Origin: Thermus parvatiensis
GTDB taxonomy: Bacteria > Deinococcota > Deinococci > Deinococcales > Thermaceae
NCBI RefSeq assembly: GCF_001535545.1
Contig: NZ_CP014141.1
Location: 372,001 to 436,000 of the forward strand
Reading direction: 5' to 3'
DNA: 64,000 nt
Shown: positions 31,444 to 45,677 of the stretch, piece by piece
How the letters are laid out: every line of letters starts with the position of its first letter
Numbering within the stretch: position 1 is the stretch's first letter
The notes under the pieces: model-generated
Seen by the model: only the letters and a program-made list of their open reading frames with translations
Told to the model about the DNA's origin: nothing
The model's database searches: none
Program-made: the position numbers and the translations under genes

Positions 31444-32757
31444 CAGGACTTTACCCACATCTCCGTTTCGTGGTAAATCTCCCCTTGCGGGCGCAGCCCG
31501 TATCTGGTACCGGGGGTGATCCATGGACATGCTCAAGGTGGCCGAGGCCAGGCTCCAGGAGTTCACGGGCCGTTTTGCGAGCGTTTTCCCCCGATAAGCG
31601 CCTCCACCGACGGTTTGAAGAGGTGGTGCGGGGCGCCTTGGCCGCAGGCTCAGCCCGGGTGAGCGAGATGGTGGCCTCGCTCCCTTCTCCCCTCCAGAAC
31701 CGCTTCCACCAGGCCAAAGCCCTTTACCGCTTCCTGTCCAACCCACGGGTGGAGGCAGAAGCCCTCCTTGACCGGGTCTATCAGGAGAGCGCGACTGCCC
31801 TGGAGGGTGAGGAGGTTCTGGTCCTCCTGGACCTGAGCCCGGTGGCCAAGCCCTATGCCCGGGCCCTGGAGGGGATAGCCCGGGTGGGGAAGGATAGGCG
31901 GCCCGGGTACGAGCTCCTCACCGCCCTGGGGTTGGACCCCGCGGGGCGGCTGGCCCTGGGGTACGCCCACCTGGTGGCCTACGGGGAGAGGGGGTTTGCC
32001 AGCCTGCCCAAGGAGGTGGAGGGAGCCATTGAGGCGGCCCGGGAGCGATTGGGGGGCGTGGGCAGGAGGCTGGTGTATGTGGCGGACCGGGGGTTTGACG
32101 ACCGGAAGGTGTTTGGGCAGGTGCTGGCCCTGGGGGAGGAGTTCGTGGTGCGGGTCTACCGGGACCGGAAGCTTGGGGAGGGGGGTTCTCTGGCGAAGGT
32201 GGCTTCTTCCCTGGCCCTTCCCTGTGGGGAGGAGGTGGAGCTGAGGGTAGGGGGCAGGTACCAGCGGGTGCGGCTCCACTTCGGATGGAGGGAGGTGGAG
32301 GTGGAGGGGAGGCGGCTCCACCTGGTGGTCTGCCGGGTGCCAGCCCTGGGGCGGCGTGGGGAGTGGTGGCTACTGACCAGCTTGCCGGTGAGGGGGAGGG
32401 AGGAGGCGGCGCAGGTGGTGGAGGCGTACCGCAGGCGGTGGGAGGTGGAGCGGTTCTTCCGGCTTTTGAAGACGGGGCTGGGGCTTGAGACCTTCCAGGT
32501 GCGGGGGCTTGCCCGGATCCGGAAGGTGGTGGCGGTTTTGCTGGGGCTGGCGGTGTTCCTTTGGGAAGTTGAGCGGTTGGGGGATCCGTTCAAGGGGTTT
32601 CTTTTGCAGCTCGGGGGCAAGCTGGGGCTGCCCAGCGAGAGGGATGGTCCGTACCTGCTCCTGAGGGGCCTGGTTCGCCTGCTCAACTATGAAGTCACCC
32701 AAGAACTCTTGAAGCAGGCTAAGGGAGGGCGAGGAAGGAGTTTTGGGTAAAGCCCTG
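31444..32757. mobile_element. IS4-family insertion sequence, copy 2
   Basis: A 1314-bp element with the same terminal inverted repeats as copy 1 and the same orientation. It is flanked by the direct repeat TTAGAAG (31437-31443 and 32761-32767), with an extra CTG between the right end and the repeat. It lies between the divergent M20 peptidase and rpsL promoters; the right end is 13 bases from the rpsL -35 box. Confidence 0.88.
31523..32750 (+). CDS. IS4-family transposase, copy 2, with +1 frame change
   Basis: Same structure as the copy at 23650-24877: a short first frame from ATG 31523, then the long DDE frame one base out of phase after TTTTCCCCCG (31584-31593). I see two amino-acid differences from copy 1 (Val to Ala near the first catalytic Asp, Arg to Gln shortly before the YREK motif). 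Conservation of the frame change in both copies argues that active enzyme can be made through it, or that the parent element already had it. Confidence 0.8.
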
Positions 32758-32770
32758 CTGTTAGAAGGTA

Positions 32771-32799
32771 TTGCCAAAGAGGGGTTTTGCCTGTACACT
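32771..32799 (+). promoter_or_regulatory. str operon promoter
   Basis: -35 TTGCCA (32771-32776) and -10 TACACT (32794-32799) with a 17-base spacer, 126 bases before rpsL. The IS4-family element ends at 32757, so the core promoter is intact but any upstream element has been displaced. Confidence 0.7.
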
Positions 32800-32815
32800 A
32801 GGGCAGTTGAGGGCT

Positions 32816-32840
32816 CTCAGGGCCAGCCCCTGGCCCTGAG
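32816..32840 (+). promoter_or_regulatory. Leader hairpin of the str operon
   Basis: A perfect 11-bp inverted repeat CTCAGGGCCAG/CTGGCCCTGAG with a 3-base loop, 16 bases after the -10 box, so it forms the 5' end of the mRNA. It is not followed by T residues. It could stabilise the message or act in translational feedback; smaller G/C hairpins fill the rest of the 120-base leader. Confidence 0.6.
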
Positions 32841-32924
32841 GGTGGGCCCCGTGTGGGGCTTCACGGAGGGCGTTCCCCTCCGGGGGGATCTTGAGAACAA
32901 GGGGGCAAGTCCAAGAAGAAGGGA

Positions 32925-33332
32925 GTGGTGGCACTGCCGACGATCAATCAGCTCGTCCGAAAGGGCCGCGAGAAGGTCCGCAAAAAGAGCAAGGTTCCGG
33001 CGCTGAAGGGGGCGCCCTTCCGCCGGGGGGTGTGCACCGTGGTGCGCACCGTCACCCCCAAGAAGCCCAACTCGGCGCTCCGTAAGGTGGCCAAGGTGCG
33101 CCTCACCTCCGGCTACGAGGTGACCGCCTACATCCCCGGCGAGGGGCACAACCTTCAGGAGCACTCGGTGGTCCTCATCCGGGGCGGCCGTGTGAAGGAC
33201 CTGCCGGGCGTGCGCTACCACATCGTGCGCGGGGTCTACGACGCCGCGGGGGTGAAGGACCGGAAGAAGAGCCGCTCCAAGTACGGGACCAAGAAGCCCA
33301 AGGAGGCGGCCAAGACCGCGGCCAAGAAGTAG
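32925..33332 (+). CDS. rpsL: 30S ribosomal protein S12
   Basis: Decoding-site ribosomal protein. The sequence [13 protein letters not shown] starts the conserved chain, and [14 protein letters not shown] carries the wild-type Lys of the streptomycin-sensitivity site. The start is ambiguous: GTG 32925, GTG 32928 or CTG 32934; the Shine-Dalgarno AAGGGAG is too close to the first GTG, so 32928 is likely. First gene of the str operon. Confidence 0.95.
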
Positions 33333-33339
33333 GTGAGCT

Positions 33340-33810
33340 ATGGCACGGAGAAGGAGAGCAGAGGTCCGTCAGCTCCAGCCCGACCTGGTCTACGGGGACG
33401 TGCTGGTCACGGCCTTCATCAACAAGATCATGCGGGAGGGCAAGAAGAACCTGGCCGCCCGCATCTTCTACGACGCCTGCAAGATCATCCAGGAGAAGAC
33501 CGGCCAGGAGCCCCTCAAGGTCTTCAAGCAGGCGGTGGAGAACGTCAAGCCCCGGATGGAGGTCCGTTCCCGCCGCGTGGGCGGGGCCAACTACCAGGTC
33601 CCCATGGAGGTCTCCCCGAGGCGCCAGCAGTCCCTGGCCTTGAGGTGGCTCGTTCAGGCGGCCAACCAGCGCCCCGAGCGGCGCGCGGCGGTGCGCATCG
33701 CCCACGAGCTGATGGACGCCGCCGAGGGTAAGGGCGGGGCGGTGAAGAAGAAGGAGGACGTGGAGCGGATGGCCGAGGCGAACCGGGCCTACGCCCACTA
33801 CCGGTGGTGA
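33340..33810 (+). CDS. rpsG: 30S ribosomal protein S7
   Basis: 156 residues, full length; it organises the head of the 30S subunit. Recognisable parts: [52 protein letters not shown]. It starts 7 bases after rpsL, and fusA begins 2 bases after its stop. Confidence 0.97.
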   Translation: MARRRRAEVRQLQPDLVYGDVLVTAFINKIMREGKKNLAARIFYDACKIIQEKTGQEPLKVFKQAVENVKPRMEVRSRRVGGANYQVPMEVSPRRQQSLALRWLVQAANQRPERRAAVRIAHELMDAAEGKGGAVKKKEDVERMAEANRAYAHYRW

Positions 33811-33812
33811 GT

Positions 33813-35887
<2,075 letters not shown>

Positions 35888-35896
35888 CGCGGCTTC

Positions 35897-35923
35897 GGGG
35901 TGGGCCTTTTTAGGGCCCGCCCC
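35897..35923 (+). promoter_or_regulatory. Intercistronic hairpin between fusA and tuf
   Basis: Arms GGGGTGGGCC (35897-35906) and GGCCCGCCCC (35914-35923), one G-U pair, with a T-rich loop. The absence of a T tail and the downstream tuf gene suggest mRNA processing or stability control rather than full termination. Confidence 0.5.
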
Positions 35924-35944
35924 TTCCTTGCGAGGAGGACAGAG

Positions 35945-37165
<1,221 letters not shown>

Positions 37166-37173
37166 GGTGAGGT

Positions 37174-37491
37174 ATGCCCAAGATCCGCATCAAGCTCCGG
37201 GGTTTTGACCACAAGACCCTGGACGCCTCGGCCCAGAAGATCGTGGAGGCGGCCCGGCGTTCCGGGGCCCAGGTCTCCGGTCCCATCCCCCTACCCACCC
37301 GGGTGCGCCGCTTCACCGTGATCCGGGGGCCCTTCAAGCACAAGGACTCCCGGGAGCACTTTGAGCTGCGCACCCACAACCGGCTTGTGGACATCATCAA
37401 CCCCAACCGAAAGACCATTGAGCAGCTCATGACCCTGGACCTGCCCACCGGGGTGGAGATTGAGATCAAGACCGTAGGAGGTGGCCGGTGA
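37174..37491 (+). CDS. rpsJ: 30S ribosomal protein S10
   Basis: 105 residues, first gene of the S10 group ([37 protein letters not shown]). GAGGTGAG lies just before the ATG. Its stop overlaps the rplC GTG. Confidence 0.97.
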
Positions 37492-38108
37492 AGGGCATCT
37501 TGGGCGTCAAGGTGGGCATGACCCGCATCTTCCGCGACGACCGCGCCGTCCCCGTCACGGTCATCCTTGCGGGGCCGTGCCCCGTGGTGCAGCGCCGCAC
37601 CCCGGAGAAGGACGGCTACACCGCGGTGCAGCTGGGCTTCCTTCCCCAAAACCCCAAGCGGGTGAACCGCCCCCTTAAGGGGCACTTCGCCAAGGCCGGG
37701 GTGGGGCCCGTGCGCATCCTGCGGGAGATCCGGGACTTCAACCCCGAAGGCGACACGGTCACGGTGGAGATCTTCAAGCCCGGGGAGCGCGTGGACGTGA
37801 CGGGCACCTCCAAGGGCCGGGGCTTCGCCGGCGTGATGAAGCGCTGGAACTTCGCGGGCGGCCCCGACTCCCACGGCGCCCACAAGATCCACCGCCACCC
37901 CGGCTCCATCGGGAACCGCAAGACCCCCGGTCGCGTCTACAAGGGCAAGAAGATGGCGGGCCACTACGGGGCCGAGCGCGTGACGGTCATGAACCTCGAG
38001 GTGGTGGACGTCATCCCCGAGGAGAACCTGCTTTTGGTCAAGGGGGCCGTCCCCGGTCCCAACGGCGGCCTGGTCATCGTCCGCGAGACCAAGAAGGCGG
38101 CCAAGTGA
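37488..38108 (+). CDS. rplC: 50S ribosomal protein L3
   Basis: 206 residues, GTG start with GGAGGTGG upstream ([34 protein letters not shown]). Its loop reaches toward the peptidyl-transferase centre. It overlaps rpsJ and rplD by 4 bases each. Confidence 0.97.
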   Translation: MKGILGVKVGMTRIFRDDRAVPVTVILAGPCPVVQRRTPEKDGYTAVQLGFLPQNPKRVNRPLKGHFAKAGVGPVRILREIRDFNPEGDTVTVEIFKPGERVDVTGTSKGRGFAGVMKRWNFAGGPDSHGAHKIHRHPGSIGNRKTPGRVYKGKKMAGHYGAERVTVMNLEVVDVIPEENLLLVKGAVPGPNGGLVIVRETKKAAK

Positions 38109-38737
38109 AGGAGGTAGCGGTGTACCAGATTCCCGTCCTTTCCCCTAGCGGCAGGCGCGAGCTTGCCGCCGACCTGCCCGCGGAGATCAACCCCCACCTC
38201 CTCTGGGAGGTGGTCCGGTGGCAGCTGGCCAAGCGCCGCCGGGGCACCGCCAGCACGAAGACCCGGGGCGAGGTGGCCTACTCCGGCCGGAAGATCTGGC
38301 CGCAGAAGCACACCGGCCGTGCCCGCCACGGCGACATCGGCGCCCCCATCTTCGTGGGCGGCGGCGTGGTCTTCGGTCCCAAGCCCCGGGACTACAGCTA
38401 CACCCTGCCCAAGAAGGTCCGGAAGAAGGGGCTCGCCATGGCCGTGGCCGACCGGGCCCGGGAGGGGAAGCTCCTCCTCGTGGAGGCGTTTGCCGGGGTC
38501 AACGGCAAGACCAAGGAGTTCCTGGCCTGGGCCAAGGAGGCGGGCTTGGACGGCTCCGAGAGCGTCCTCCTGGTGACCGGAAACGAGCTGGTCCGCCGGG
38601 CGGCCCGCAACCTGCCCTGGGTGGTGACCCTGGCCCCGGAGGGGCTCAACGTCTACGACATCGTCCGTACGGAGCGGCTGGTCATGGACCTGGACGCTTG
38701 GGAGGTCTTCCAGAACCGCATAGGGGGTGAGGCGTGA
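38105..38737 (+). CDS. rplD: 50S ribosomal protein L4
   Basis: 210 residues from GTG 38105; the exit-tunnel extension is visible ([21 protein letters not shown]-type HTGRARHGD). A second GTG at 38120 has AAGGAGG 5-6 bases upstream and would remove five residues, so the true start may be there. Confidence 0.95.
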
Positions 38738-39024
38738 AGACCGCCTACGACGTGATCCTGGCCCCGGTGCTTTCGGAGAAGGCCTACGCGGGCTTCGCCG
38801 AGGGCAAGTACACCTTCTGGGTGCACCCCAAGGCCACCAAGACCGAGATCAAGAACGCCGTGGAGACGGCCTTCAAGGTCAAGGTGGTCAAGGTGAACAC
38901 CCTCCACGTGCGGGGCAAGAAGAAGCGGCTTGGGCGCTACCTGGGTAAGCGCCCCGACAGGAAGAAGGCCATCGTTCAGGTGGCCCCCGGGCAGAAGATC
39001 GAGGCCCTGGAGGGCCTCATCTAG
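38734..39024 (+). CDS. rplW: 50S ribosomal protein L23
   Basis: 96 residues, GTG start overlapping the rplD stop ([31 protein letters not shown]). It lies at the tunnel exit and docks trigger factor and SRP. Confidence 0.96.
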
Positions 39025-39075
39025 ACCTCGCCGGGAAAGGGAGCCCGGCCCTGATCCGGCAAGGAGGAAGAGGAA

Positions 39076-39906
39076 ATGGCCGTTAAGAAGTTCAAACCCT
39101 ACACCCCGAGCCGCCGCTTCATGACGGTGGCCGACTTCTCCGAGATCACCAAGACGGAGCCCGAGAAGTCCCTGGTCAAGCCCCTGAAGAAGACGGGAGG
39201 GCGGAACAACCAGGGGCGGATCACGGTGCGCTTCCGCGGCGGCGGCCACAAGCGCTTGTACCGCATCATTGACTTCAAGCGCTGGGACAAGGTGGGCATT
39301 CCCGCCAAGGTGGCGGCCATTGAGTACGACCCCAACCGCTCGGCCCGCATCGCCCTTTTGCACTACGTGGACGGGGAGAAGCGGTACATCATCGCCCCGG
39401 ACGGCCTCCAGGTGGGGCAGCAGGTGGTGGCGGGTCCCGACGCCCCCATTCAGGTGGGCAACGCCCTGCCCCTGCGCTTCATCCCCGTGGGCACCGTGGT
39501 CCACGCCGTGGAGCTTGAGCCCAAGAAGGGGGCCAAGCTGGCCCGCGCCGCTGGGACCAGCGCCCAGATCCAGGGCCGGGAAGGGGATTACGTGATCCTG
39601 CGCCTGCCTTCCGGGGAGCTTAGGAAGGTGCACGGGGAGTGCTACGCCACGGTGGGCGCCGTGGGCAACGCCGACCACAAGAACATCGTCCTGGGCAAGG
39701 CGGGCCGCAGCCGCTGGCTCGGCCGCAGGCCTCACGTCCGCGGCGCCGCCATGAACGCCGTGGATCACCCCCACGGCGGTGGTGAGGGCCGGGCGCCTAG
39801 GGGCCGTCCTCCCGCCTCGCCTTGGGGCTGGCAGACCAAGGGGCTCAAGACCAGGAAGCGGCGTAAGCCTTCCAGCCGCTTCATCATCGCCCGTCGCAAG
39901 AAGTGA
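39076..39906 (+). CDS. rplB: 50S ribosomal protein L2
   Basis: 276 residues, full length ([35 protein letters not shown], and the conserved [16 protein letters not shown] with the His needed near the catalytic centre). AAGGAGGAAG lies 6 bases before the ATG. A 51-base gap separates it from rplW. Confidence 0.97.
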   Translation: MAVKKFKPYTPSRRFMTVADFSEITKTEPEKSLVKPLKKTGGRNNQGRITVRFRGGGHKRLYRIIDFKRWDKVGIPAKVAAIEYDPNRSARIALLHYVDGEKRYIIAPDGLQVGQQVVAGPDAPIQVGNALPLRFIPVGTVVHAVELEPKKGAKLARAAGTSAQIQGREGDYVILRLPSGELRKVHGECYATVGAVGNADHKNIVLGKAGRSRWLGRRPHVRGAAMNAVDHPHGGGEGRAPRGRPPASPWGWQTKGLKTRKRRKPSSRFIIARRKK

Positions 39907-39911
39907 GGTGA

Positions 39912-40196
<285 letters not shown>

Positions 40197-40198
40197 CC

Positions 40199-40540
40199 AT
40201 GGAAGCGAAAGCGATCGCCCGATACGTGCGCATCTCCCCGCGGAAGGTCCGCCTGGTGGTGGACCTGATCCGGGGAAAGAGCCTCGAGGAGGCCCGCAAC
40301 ATCCTGCGCTACACCAACAAGCGGGGGGCTTACTTCGTGGCCAAGGTGCTGGAGTCCGCCGCCGCCAACGCGGTGAACAATCACGACATGTTGGAGGACC
40401 GGCTTTACGTGAAGGCGGCCTACGTGGACGAGGGCCCCGCCCTGAAGCGGGTGCTTCCCAGGGCCCGGGGCCGGGCGGACATCATCAAGAAGAGGACCAG
40501 CCACATCACCGTGATCCTGGGGGAGAAGCATGGGAAATAA
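40199..40540 (+). CDS. rplV: 50S ribosomal protein L22
   Basis: 113 residues ([18 protein letters not shown], the tunnel loop with [19 protein letters not shown]). Its end overlaps rpsC by 11 bases. Confidence 0.97.
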
Positions 40541-41249
40541 GATCCACCCCATCGGTTTCCGGCTCGGCATCACCCGGGACTGGGAGTCCCGCTGGTACGC
40601 CGGCAAGAAGCAGTACCGCCACCTGCTCCTCGAGGACCAGAGGATCCGGGGCCTTTTGGAGAAGGAGCTCTACTCGGCGGGCCTCGCCCGGGTGGACATT
40701 GAGCGGGCCGCCGACAACGTGGCCGTGACCGTCCACGTGGCCAAGCCCGGGGTGGTCATCGGCCGGGGTGGCGAGCGGATCCGGGTGCTCCGGGAGGAGC
40801 TGGCCAAGCTCACCGGCAAGAACGTGGCCCTGAACGTCCAGGAGGTGCAGAACCCCAACCTCTCCGCCCCCCTCGTGGCCCAGCGGGTGGCGGAGCAGAT
40901 TGAGCGCCGCTTCGCCGTGCGCCGGGCCATCAAGCAGGCGGTCCAGCGGGTCATGGAGTCCGGGGCCAAGGGGGCCAAGGTGATCGTCTCCGGCCGCATC
41001 GGCGGGGCCGAGCAGGCGCGCACCGAGTGGGCCGCCGAGGGGCGGGTGCCCCTCCACACCCTGCGTGCTAACATAGACTACGGCTTTGCCTTGGCCCGGA
41101 CCACCTACGGCGTCCTCGGGGTCAAGGCCTACATCTTCCTGGGCGAGGTGATCGGCGGCCAGAAGCCCAAGGCCCGGCCCGAGCTGCCGAAGGCCGAGGA
41201 GAGGCCCCGCCGCCGTCGCCCTGCCGTGCGCGTGAAGAAGGAGGAGTGA
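40530..41249 (+). CDS. rpsC: 30S ribosomal protein S3
   Basis: 239 residues: KH domain with [18 protein letters not shown], mRNA-entry residues, and a basic C-terminal tail ([15 protein letters not shown]). GGGGGAGAAGC lies before the ATG, within rplV. Confidence 0.97.
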
Positions 41250-41252
41250 GCC

Positions 41253-41678
41253 ATGCTGATGCCCAGGCGCATGAAGTACCGCAAGCAGCAACGGGGGCGG
41301 CTCAAGGGCGCCACCAAGGGCGGGGACTACGTGGCCTTCGGGGACTATGGCCTCGTGGCCCTCGAGCCCGCCTGGATCACGGCCCAGCAGATTGAGGCCG
41401 CCCGTGTGGCCATGGTGCGCCACTTCCGCCGCGGCGGGAAGATCTTCATCCGCATCTTCCCCGACAAGCCCTACACCAAGAAGCCCCTCGAGGTGCGAAT
41501 GGGTAAGGGGAAGGGCAACGTGGAGGGGTACGTGGCCGTGGTGAAGCCCGGCCGGGTCATGTTTGAGGTCGCCGGGGTCACGGAGGAGCAGGCCCTGGAG
41601 GCCCTGCGCATCGCGGGCCACAAGCTCCCCATCAAGACCAAGATCGTGAGGAGGGACGCCTACGATGAAGCTCAGTGA
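41253..41678 (+). CDS. rplP: 50S ribosomal protein L16
   Basis: 141 residues ([42 protein letters not shown]). GGAGTGAGCC precedes ATG 41253; ATG 41259 is a second possible start. The end overlaps rpmC by 14 bases. Confidence 0.97.
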   Translation: MLMPRRMKYRKQQRGRLKGATKGGDYVAFGDYGLVALEPAWITAQQIEAARVAMVRHFRRGGKIFIRIFPDKPYTKKPLEVRMGKGKGNVEGYVAVVKPGRVMFEVAGVTEEQALEALRIAGHKLPIKTKIVRRDAYDEAQ

Positions 41679-41883
41679 GGTGAGGAAGCAGCTGGAGGAG
41701 GCCCGGAAGCTCTCCCCCGTGGAGCTGGAGAAGCTCGTGCGGGAGAAGAAGCGGGAGCTCATGGAGCTCCGCTTCCAGGCCTCCATCGGCCAGCTTTCCC
41801 AAAACCACAAGATCCGGGACCTCAAGCGCCAGATCGCCAGGCTCCTTACGGTCTTGAACGAGAAGAGGAGGCAGAATGCCTAA
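41665..41883 (+). CDS. rpmC: 50S ribosomal protein L29
   Basis: 72 residues, helical hairpin ([35 protein letters not shown]). AGGAGGGACG lies before the ATG inside rplP. Overlaps rpsQ by 8 bases. Confidence 0.97.
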
Positions 41884-42193
41884 GAAGGTCCTCACCGGGG
41901 TGGTGGTCAGCGACAAGATGCAGAAGACCGTCACGGTCTTGGTGGAGCGCCAGTTCCCCCACCCCCTCTACGGCAAGGTGATCAAGCGCTCCAAGAAGTA
42001 CCTGGCCCACGACCCCGAGGAGAAGTACAAGCTGGGGGACGTGGTGGAGATCATTGAGTCCCGGCCCATCTCCAAGCGCAAGCGCTTCCGGGTGCTCCGC
42101 CTGGTGGAGTCGGGCCGGATGGACCTGGTGGAGAAGTACCTCATCCGCCGCCAGAACTACCAGAGCCTTTCCAAGCGGGGAGGTAAGGCATGA
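41876..42193 (+). CDS. rpsQ: 30S ribosomal protein S17
   Basis: 105 residues: the OB-fold core ([38 protein letters not shown]) plus the longer C-terminal helix found in Thermus S17. GAAGAGGAGG precedes the start. Overlaps rplN by 4 bases. Confidence 0.97.
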
Positions 42194-42558
42194 TCCAGCC
42201 GCAGACCTACCTCGAGGTGGCCGACAACACCGGGGCCCGGAAGATCATGTGCATCCGGGTGCTCAAGGGCTCCAACGCCAAGTACGCCACCGTGGGGGAC
42301 GTGATCGTGGCCAGCGTCAAGGAGGCCATCCCCCGGGGGGCGGTCAAGGAAGGGGACGTGGTCAAGGCCGTGGTGGTGCGCACCAAGAAGGAGGTCAAGC
42401 GCCCCGACGGCTCCGCCATCCGCTTTGACGACAACGCCGCCGTGATCATCAACAACCAGCTGGAGCCCCGCGGCACCCGCGTCTTCGGCCCCGTGGCCCG
42501 GGAGCTTCGCGAGAAGGGCTTCATGAAGATCGTCTCCCTGGCGCCGGAGGTGCTCTAA
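42190..42558 (+). CDS. rplN: 50S ribosomal protein L14
   Basis: 122 residues, full length ([36 protein letters not shown]). Its final base is shared with the rplX ATG. Confidence 0.97.
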
Positions 42559-42890
42559 TGCGGGTGAAGATGCACGTGAAGAAGGGGGACACGGTTCTCG
42601 TGGCCTCCGGCAAGTACAAGGGCCGGGTGGGCAAGGTGAAGGAGGTCTTGCCCAAGAAGTACGCCGTCATCGTGGAGGGGGTCAACATCGTGAAGAAGGC
42701 GGTGCGGGTGAGCCCTAAGTACCCCCAGGGCGGCTTCATTGAGAAGGAGGCCCCCCTGCACGCCTCCAAGGTCCGCCCCATCTGCCCCGCCTGCGGCAAG
42801 CCCACCCGGGTGCGGAAGAAGTTCCTGGACAACGGCAAGAAGATCCGGGTCTGCGCCAAGTGCGGCGGGGCCCTGGACACGGAGGAGTGA
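42558..42890 (+). CDS. rplX: 50S ribosomal protein L24
   Basis: 110 residues: KOW motif ([20 protein letters not shown]) and a C-terminal extension with two CxxC pairs (CPACGKP and CAKCGG), a possible zinc site not present in all L24 proteins. Confidence 0.97.
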   Translation: MRVKMHVKKGDTVLVASGKYKGRVGKVKEVLPKKYAVIVEGVNIVKKAVRVSPKYPQGGFIEKEAPLHASKVRPICPACGKPTRVRKKFLDNGKKIRVCAKCGGALDTEE

Positions 42891-42893
42891 GGT

Positions 42894-43442
42894 ATGCCCT
42901 TGGACGTGGCCCTTAAGCGCAAGTACTACGAGGAGGTCCGCCCCGAGCTCATCCGCCGCTTCGGCTACCAGAACGTCTGGGAGGTGCCCAGGCTGGAGAA
43001 GGTGGTCATCAACCAGGGGTTGGGCGAGGCCAAGGAGGACGCCCGCATCCTGGAGAAGGCGGCCCAGGAGCTCGCCCTCATCACGGGGCAGAAGCCCGCG
43101 GTCACCCGGGCCAAGAAGTCCATCTCCAACTTCAAGCTCCGCAAGGGGATGCCCATCGGCCTCCGGGTCACCCTGCGGCGCGACCGGATGTGGATCTTCC
43201 TGGAAAAGCTCCTCAACGTGGCCCTTCCCCGCATCCGCGACTTCCGGGGGCTCAACCCGAATAGCTTTGACGGCCGGGGCAACTACAACCTGGGCCTGAG
43301 GGAGCAGCTCATCTTCCCGGAGATCACCTACGACATGGTGGACGCCCTGCGGGGCATGGACATCGCGGTGGTGACCACCGCCGAGACCGACGAGGAGGCC
43401 CGGGCCCTTTTGGAGCTTTTGGGCTTCCCCTTCCGCAAGTGA
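42894..43442 (+). CDS. rplE: 50S ribosomal protein L5
   Basis: 182 residues; binds 5S rRNA ([54 protein letters not shown]). GAGTGAGGT precedes ATG 42894. Confidence 0.97.
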
Positions 43443-43449
43443 GGTTGCG

Positions 43450-43635
43450 ATGGCGAGAAAGGCGCTTATTGAAAAAGCCAAGCGAACGCCCAAGTTCAAG
43501 GTTCGGGCCTACACCCGCTGCGTGCGGTGCGGCCGCGCCCGGAGCGTGTACCGCTTCTTCGGGCTCTGCCGGATCTGCCTGCGGGAGCTTGCCCACAAGG
43601 GGCAGCTTCCCGGGGTGCGGAAGGCCAGCTGGTAG
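43450..43635 (+). CDS. rpsN: 30S ribosomal protein S14 (zinc type)
   Basis: 61 residues, the short zinc-binding form: CVRC and CRIC (Cys24, Cys27, Cys40, Cys43). GAGGTTGCG lies 2 bases before the ATG. A 69-base gap to rpsH contains no gene. Confidence 0.97.
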
Positions 43636-43704
43636 GCCGTGGTCCGGTCGGGGGGGTTCTCCCGAGACCGCATGGGCCAGGAGTAGCGACAAAGGAGAGC
43701 GGAA

Positions 43705-44121
43705 ATGCTGACGGATCCCATCGCCGACATGCTGACCCGGATCAGGAACGCCACCCGGGTCTACAAGGAGAGCACGGACGTGCCCGCCTCCCGCTTCAAG
43801 GAGGAGATCCTGAGGATCCTCGCGCGGGAGGGGTTCATCAAGGGGTACGAACGGGTGGACGTGGACGGCAAGCCCTACCTGCGGGTCTACCTGAAGTACG
43901 GCCCCCGGCGCCAAGGGCTTGACCCCAGGCCGGAGCAGGTGATCCACCACATCCGGCGGATCAGCAAGCCGGGGCGGCGGGTGTACGTGGGGGTCAAGGA
44001 GATCCCCCGGGTGCGCCGGGGCCTGGGGATCGCCATCCTCTCCACCTCCAAGGGGGTTCTCACCGACCGTGAGGCCCGGAAGCTGGGCGTGGGCGGCGAG
44101 CTCATCTGCGAGGTGTGGTGA
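43705..44121 (+). CDS. rpsH: 30S ribosomal protein S8
   Basis: 138 residues ([46 protein letters not shown]). In E. coli S8 represses the spc genes by binding its mRNA. The stop overlaps the rplF start (TGATG). Confidence 0.97.
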   Translation: MLTDPIADMLTRIRNATRVYKESTDVPASRFKEEILRILAREGFIKGYERVDVDGKPYLRVYLKYGPRRQGLDPRPEQVIHHIRRISKPGRRVYVGVKEIPRVRRGLGIAILSTSKGVLTDREARKLGVGGELICEVW

Positions 44122-44663
44122 TGTCTAGGATCGGAAGGCTACCCATTCCCGTACCCAAGGGCGTGAGCGTGGAGGTGGCCCCCGGGCGGGTCAAGGTCAA
44201 GGGCCCCAAGGGGGAGCTGGAGGTTCCGGTAAACCCCGAGATGCGGGTGGTGGTGGAGGAGGGCGTGGTCCGGGTGGAGCGGCCCTCCGACGAGCGCCGC
44301 CACAAGAGCCTCCACGGCCTGACCCGCACCCTCATCGCCAACGCGGTCAAGGGCGTTTCCGAGGGGTACAGCAAGGAGCTCCTCATCAAGGGCATCGGCT
44401 ACCGGGCCCGGCTCGTGGGGCGGGCCCTCGAGCTCACCGTGGGCTTCAGCCACCCCGTGGTGGTGGAGCCCCCGGAGGGCATCACCTTTGAGGTGCCCGA
44501 GCCTACCCGGATCCGGGTCTTGGGGATTGACAAGCAGAAGGTGGGGCAGGTGGCCGCCAACATCCGGGCCATCAAAAAGCCCAGCGCCTACCACGAGAAG
44601 GGGATCTACTACGCGGGCGAGCCGGTCCGCCTCAAGCCGGGTAAGGCCGGGGCCAAGAAGTAG
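44121..44663 (+). CDS. rplF: 50S ribosomal protein L6
   Basis: 180 residues from ATG 44121 ([15 protein letters not shown], then two similar alpha/beta halves, IRKP-like [15 protein letters not shown] near the end). Two in-frame GTG codons just upstream (44115, 44118) lie inside rpsH; the TGATG overlap favours the ATG. Confidence 0.96.
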   Translation: MSRIGRLPIPVPKGVSVEVAPGRVKVKGPKGELEVPVNPEMRVVVEEGVVRVERPSDERRHKSLHGLTRTLIANAVKGVSEGYSKELLIKGIGYRARLVGRALELTVGFSHPVVVEPPEGITFEVPEPTRIRVLGIDKQKVGQVAANIRAIKKPSAYHEKGIYYAGEPVRLKPGKAGAKK

Positions 44664-44674
44664 CGGGGGGAGAG

Positions 44675-45013
44675 ATGGCACGTTTGACCGCTTACGAGCG
44701 CCGTAAGTTCCGCGTGCGCAACCGCATCAAGCGCACCGGGAGGCTCCGCCTCTCCGTCTTCCGGAGCCTGAAGCACATCTACGCCCAGATCATTGACGAC
44801 GAGAAGGGGGTTACCCTGGTGTCCGCCTCCAGCCTGGCCCTGAAGCTCAAGGGCAACAAGACGGAGGTGGCCCGCCAGGTGGGCCGGGCCTTGGCGGAGA
44901 AGGCCCTGGCGCTTGGCATCAAACAGGTGGCCTTTGACCGGGGGCCCTACAAGTACCACGGCCGGGTGAAGGCCCTGGCGGAAGGGGCCCGGGAAGGCGG
45001 CCTCGAGTTCTAA
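44675..45013 (+). CDS. rplR: 50S ribosomal protein L18
   Basis: 112 residues, 5S rRNA binding ([49 protein letters not shown]). GGGGGGAGAG precedes the ATG. Confidence 0.97.
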
Positions 45014-45025
45014 GGGAGGAGACCC

Positions 45026-45514
45026 ATGCCGGAGACCGACTTTGAAGAGAAGATGATCCTGATCCGGCGCACCGCCCGGATGCAGGCGGGCGGGCGCCGC
45101 TTCCGCTTCGGCGCTTTGGTGGTGGTGGGCGACCGTCAGGGCCGGGTGGGCCTGGGTTTCGGCAAGGCCCCCGAGGTGCCCCTGGCGGTGCAGAAGGCGG
45201 GGTACTACGCCCGCCGCAACATGGTGGAGGTGCCTCTCCAGAACGGCACCATCCCCCACGAGATTGAGGTGGAGTTCGGGGCCTCCAAGATCGTGCTGAA
45301 GCCGGCGGCCCCGGGCACGGGGGTGATCGCGGGTGCGGTGCCCCGGGCCATCCTAGAGCTCGCCGGGGTGACCGACATCCTCACCAAGGAGCTCGGGAGC
45401 CGCAACCCCATCAACATCGCCTACGCTACCATGGAGGCCCTGCGGCAACTCAGGACCAAGGCCGACGTGGAGCGGCTCAGGAAGGGGGAGGCCCATGCCC
45501 AGGCTCAAGGTTAA
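45026..45514 (+). CDS. rpsE: 30S ribosomal protein S5
   Basis: 162 residues: double-stranded RNA-binding-like N-terminal domain ([23 protein letters not shown]) and C-terminal domain ([24 protein letters not shown]). GGAGGAGA precedes the start. Overlaps rpmD by 20 bases. Confidence 0.97.
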
Positions 45515-45677
45515 GCTGGTGAAGAGCCCCATCGGCTACCCCAAGGACCAGAAGGCGGCCCTCAAGGCCCTGGGGCTTAGGCGGCTCCAGCAGGAGCGGG
45601 TCCTCGAGGACACCCCCGCCATCCGGGGGAATGTGGAGAAGGTGGCGCACCTCGTACGCGTGGAGGTGGTGGAATGA
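45495..45677 (+). CDS. rpmD: 50S ribosomal protein L30
   Basis: 60 residues ([30 protein letters not shown]). GGGGGAGGCC precedes the ATG within rpsE. Overlaps rplO by 4 bases. Confidence 0.96.
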
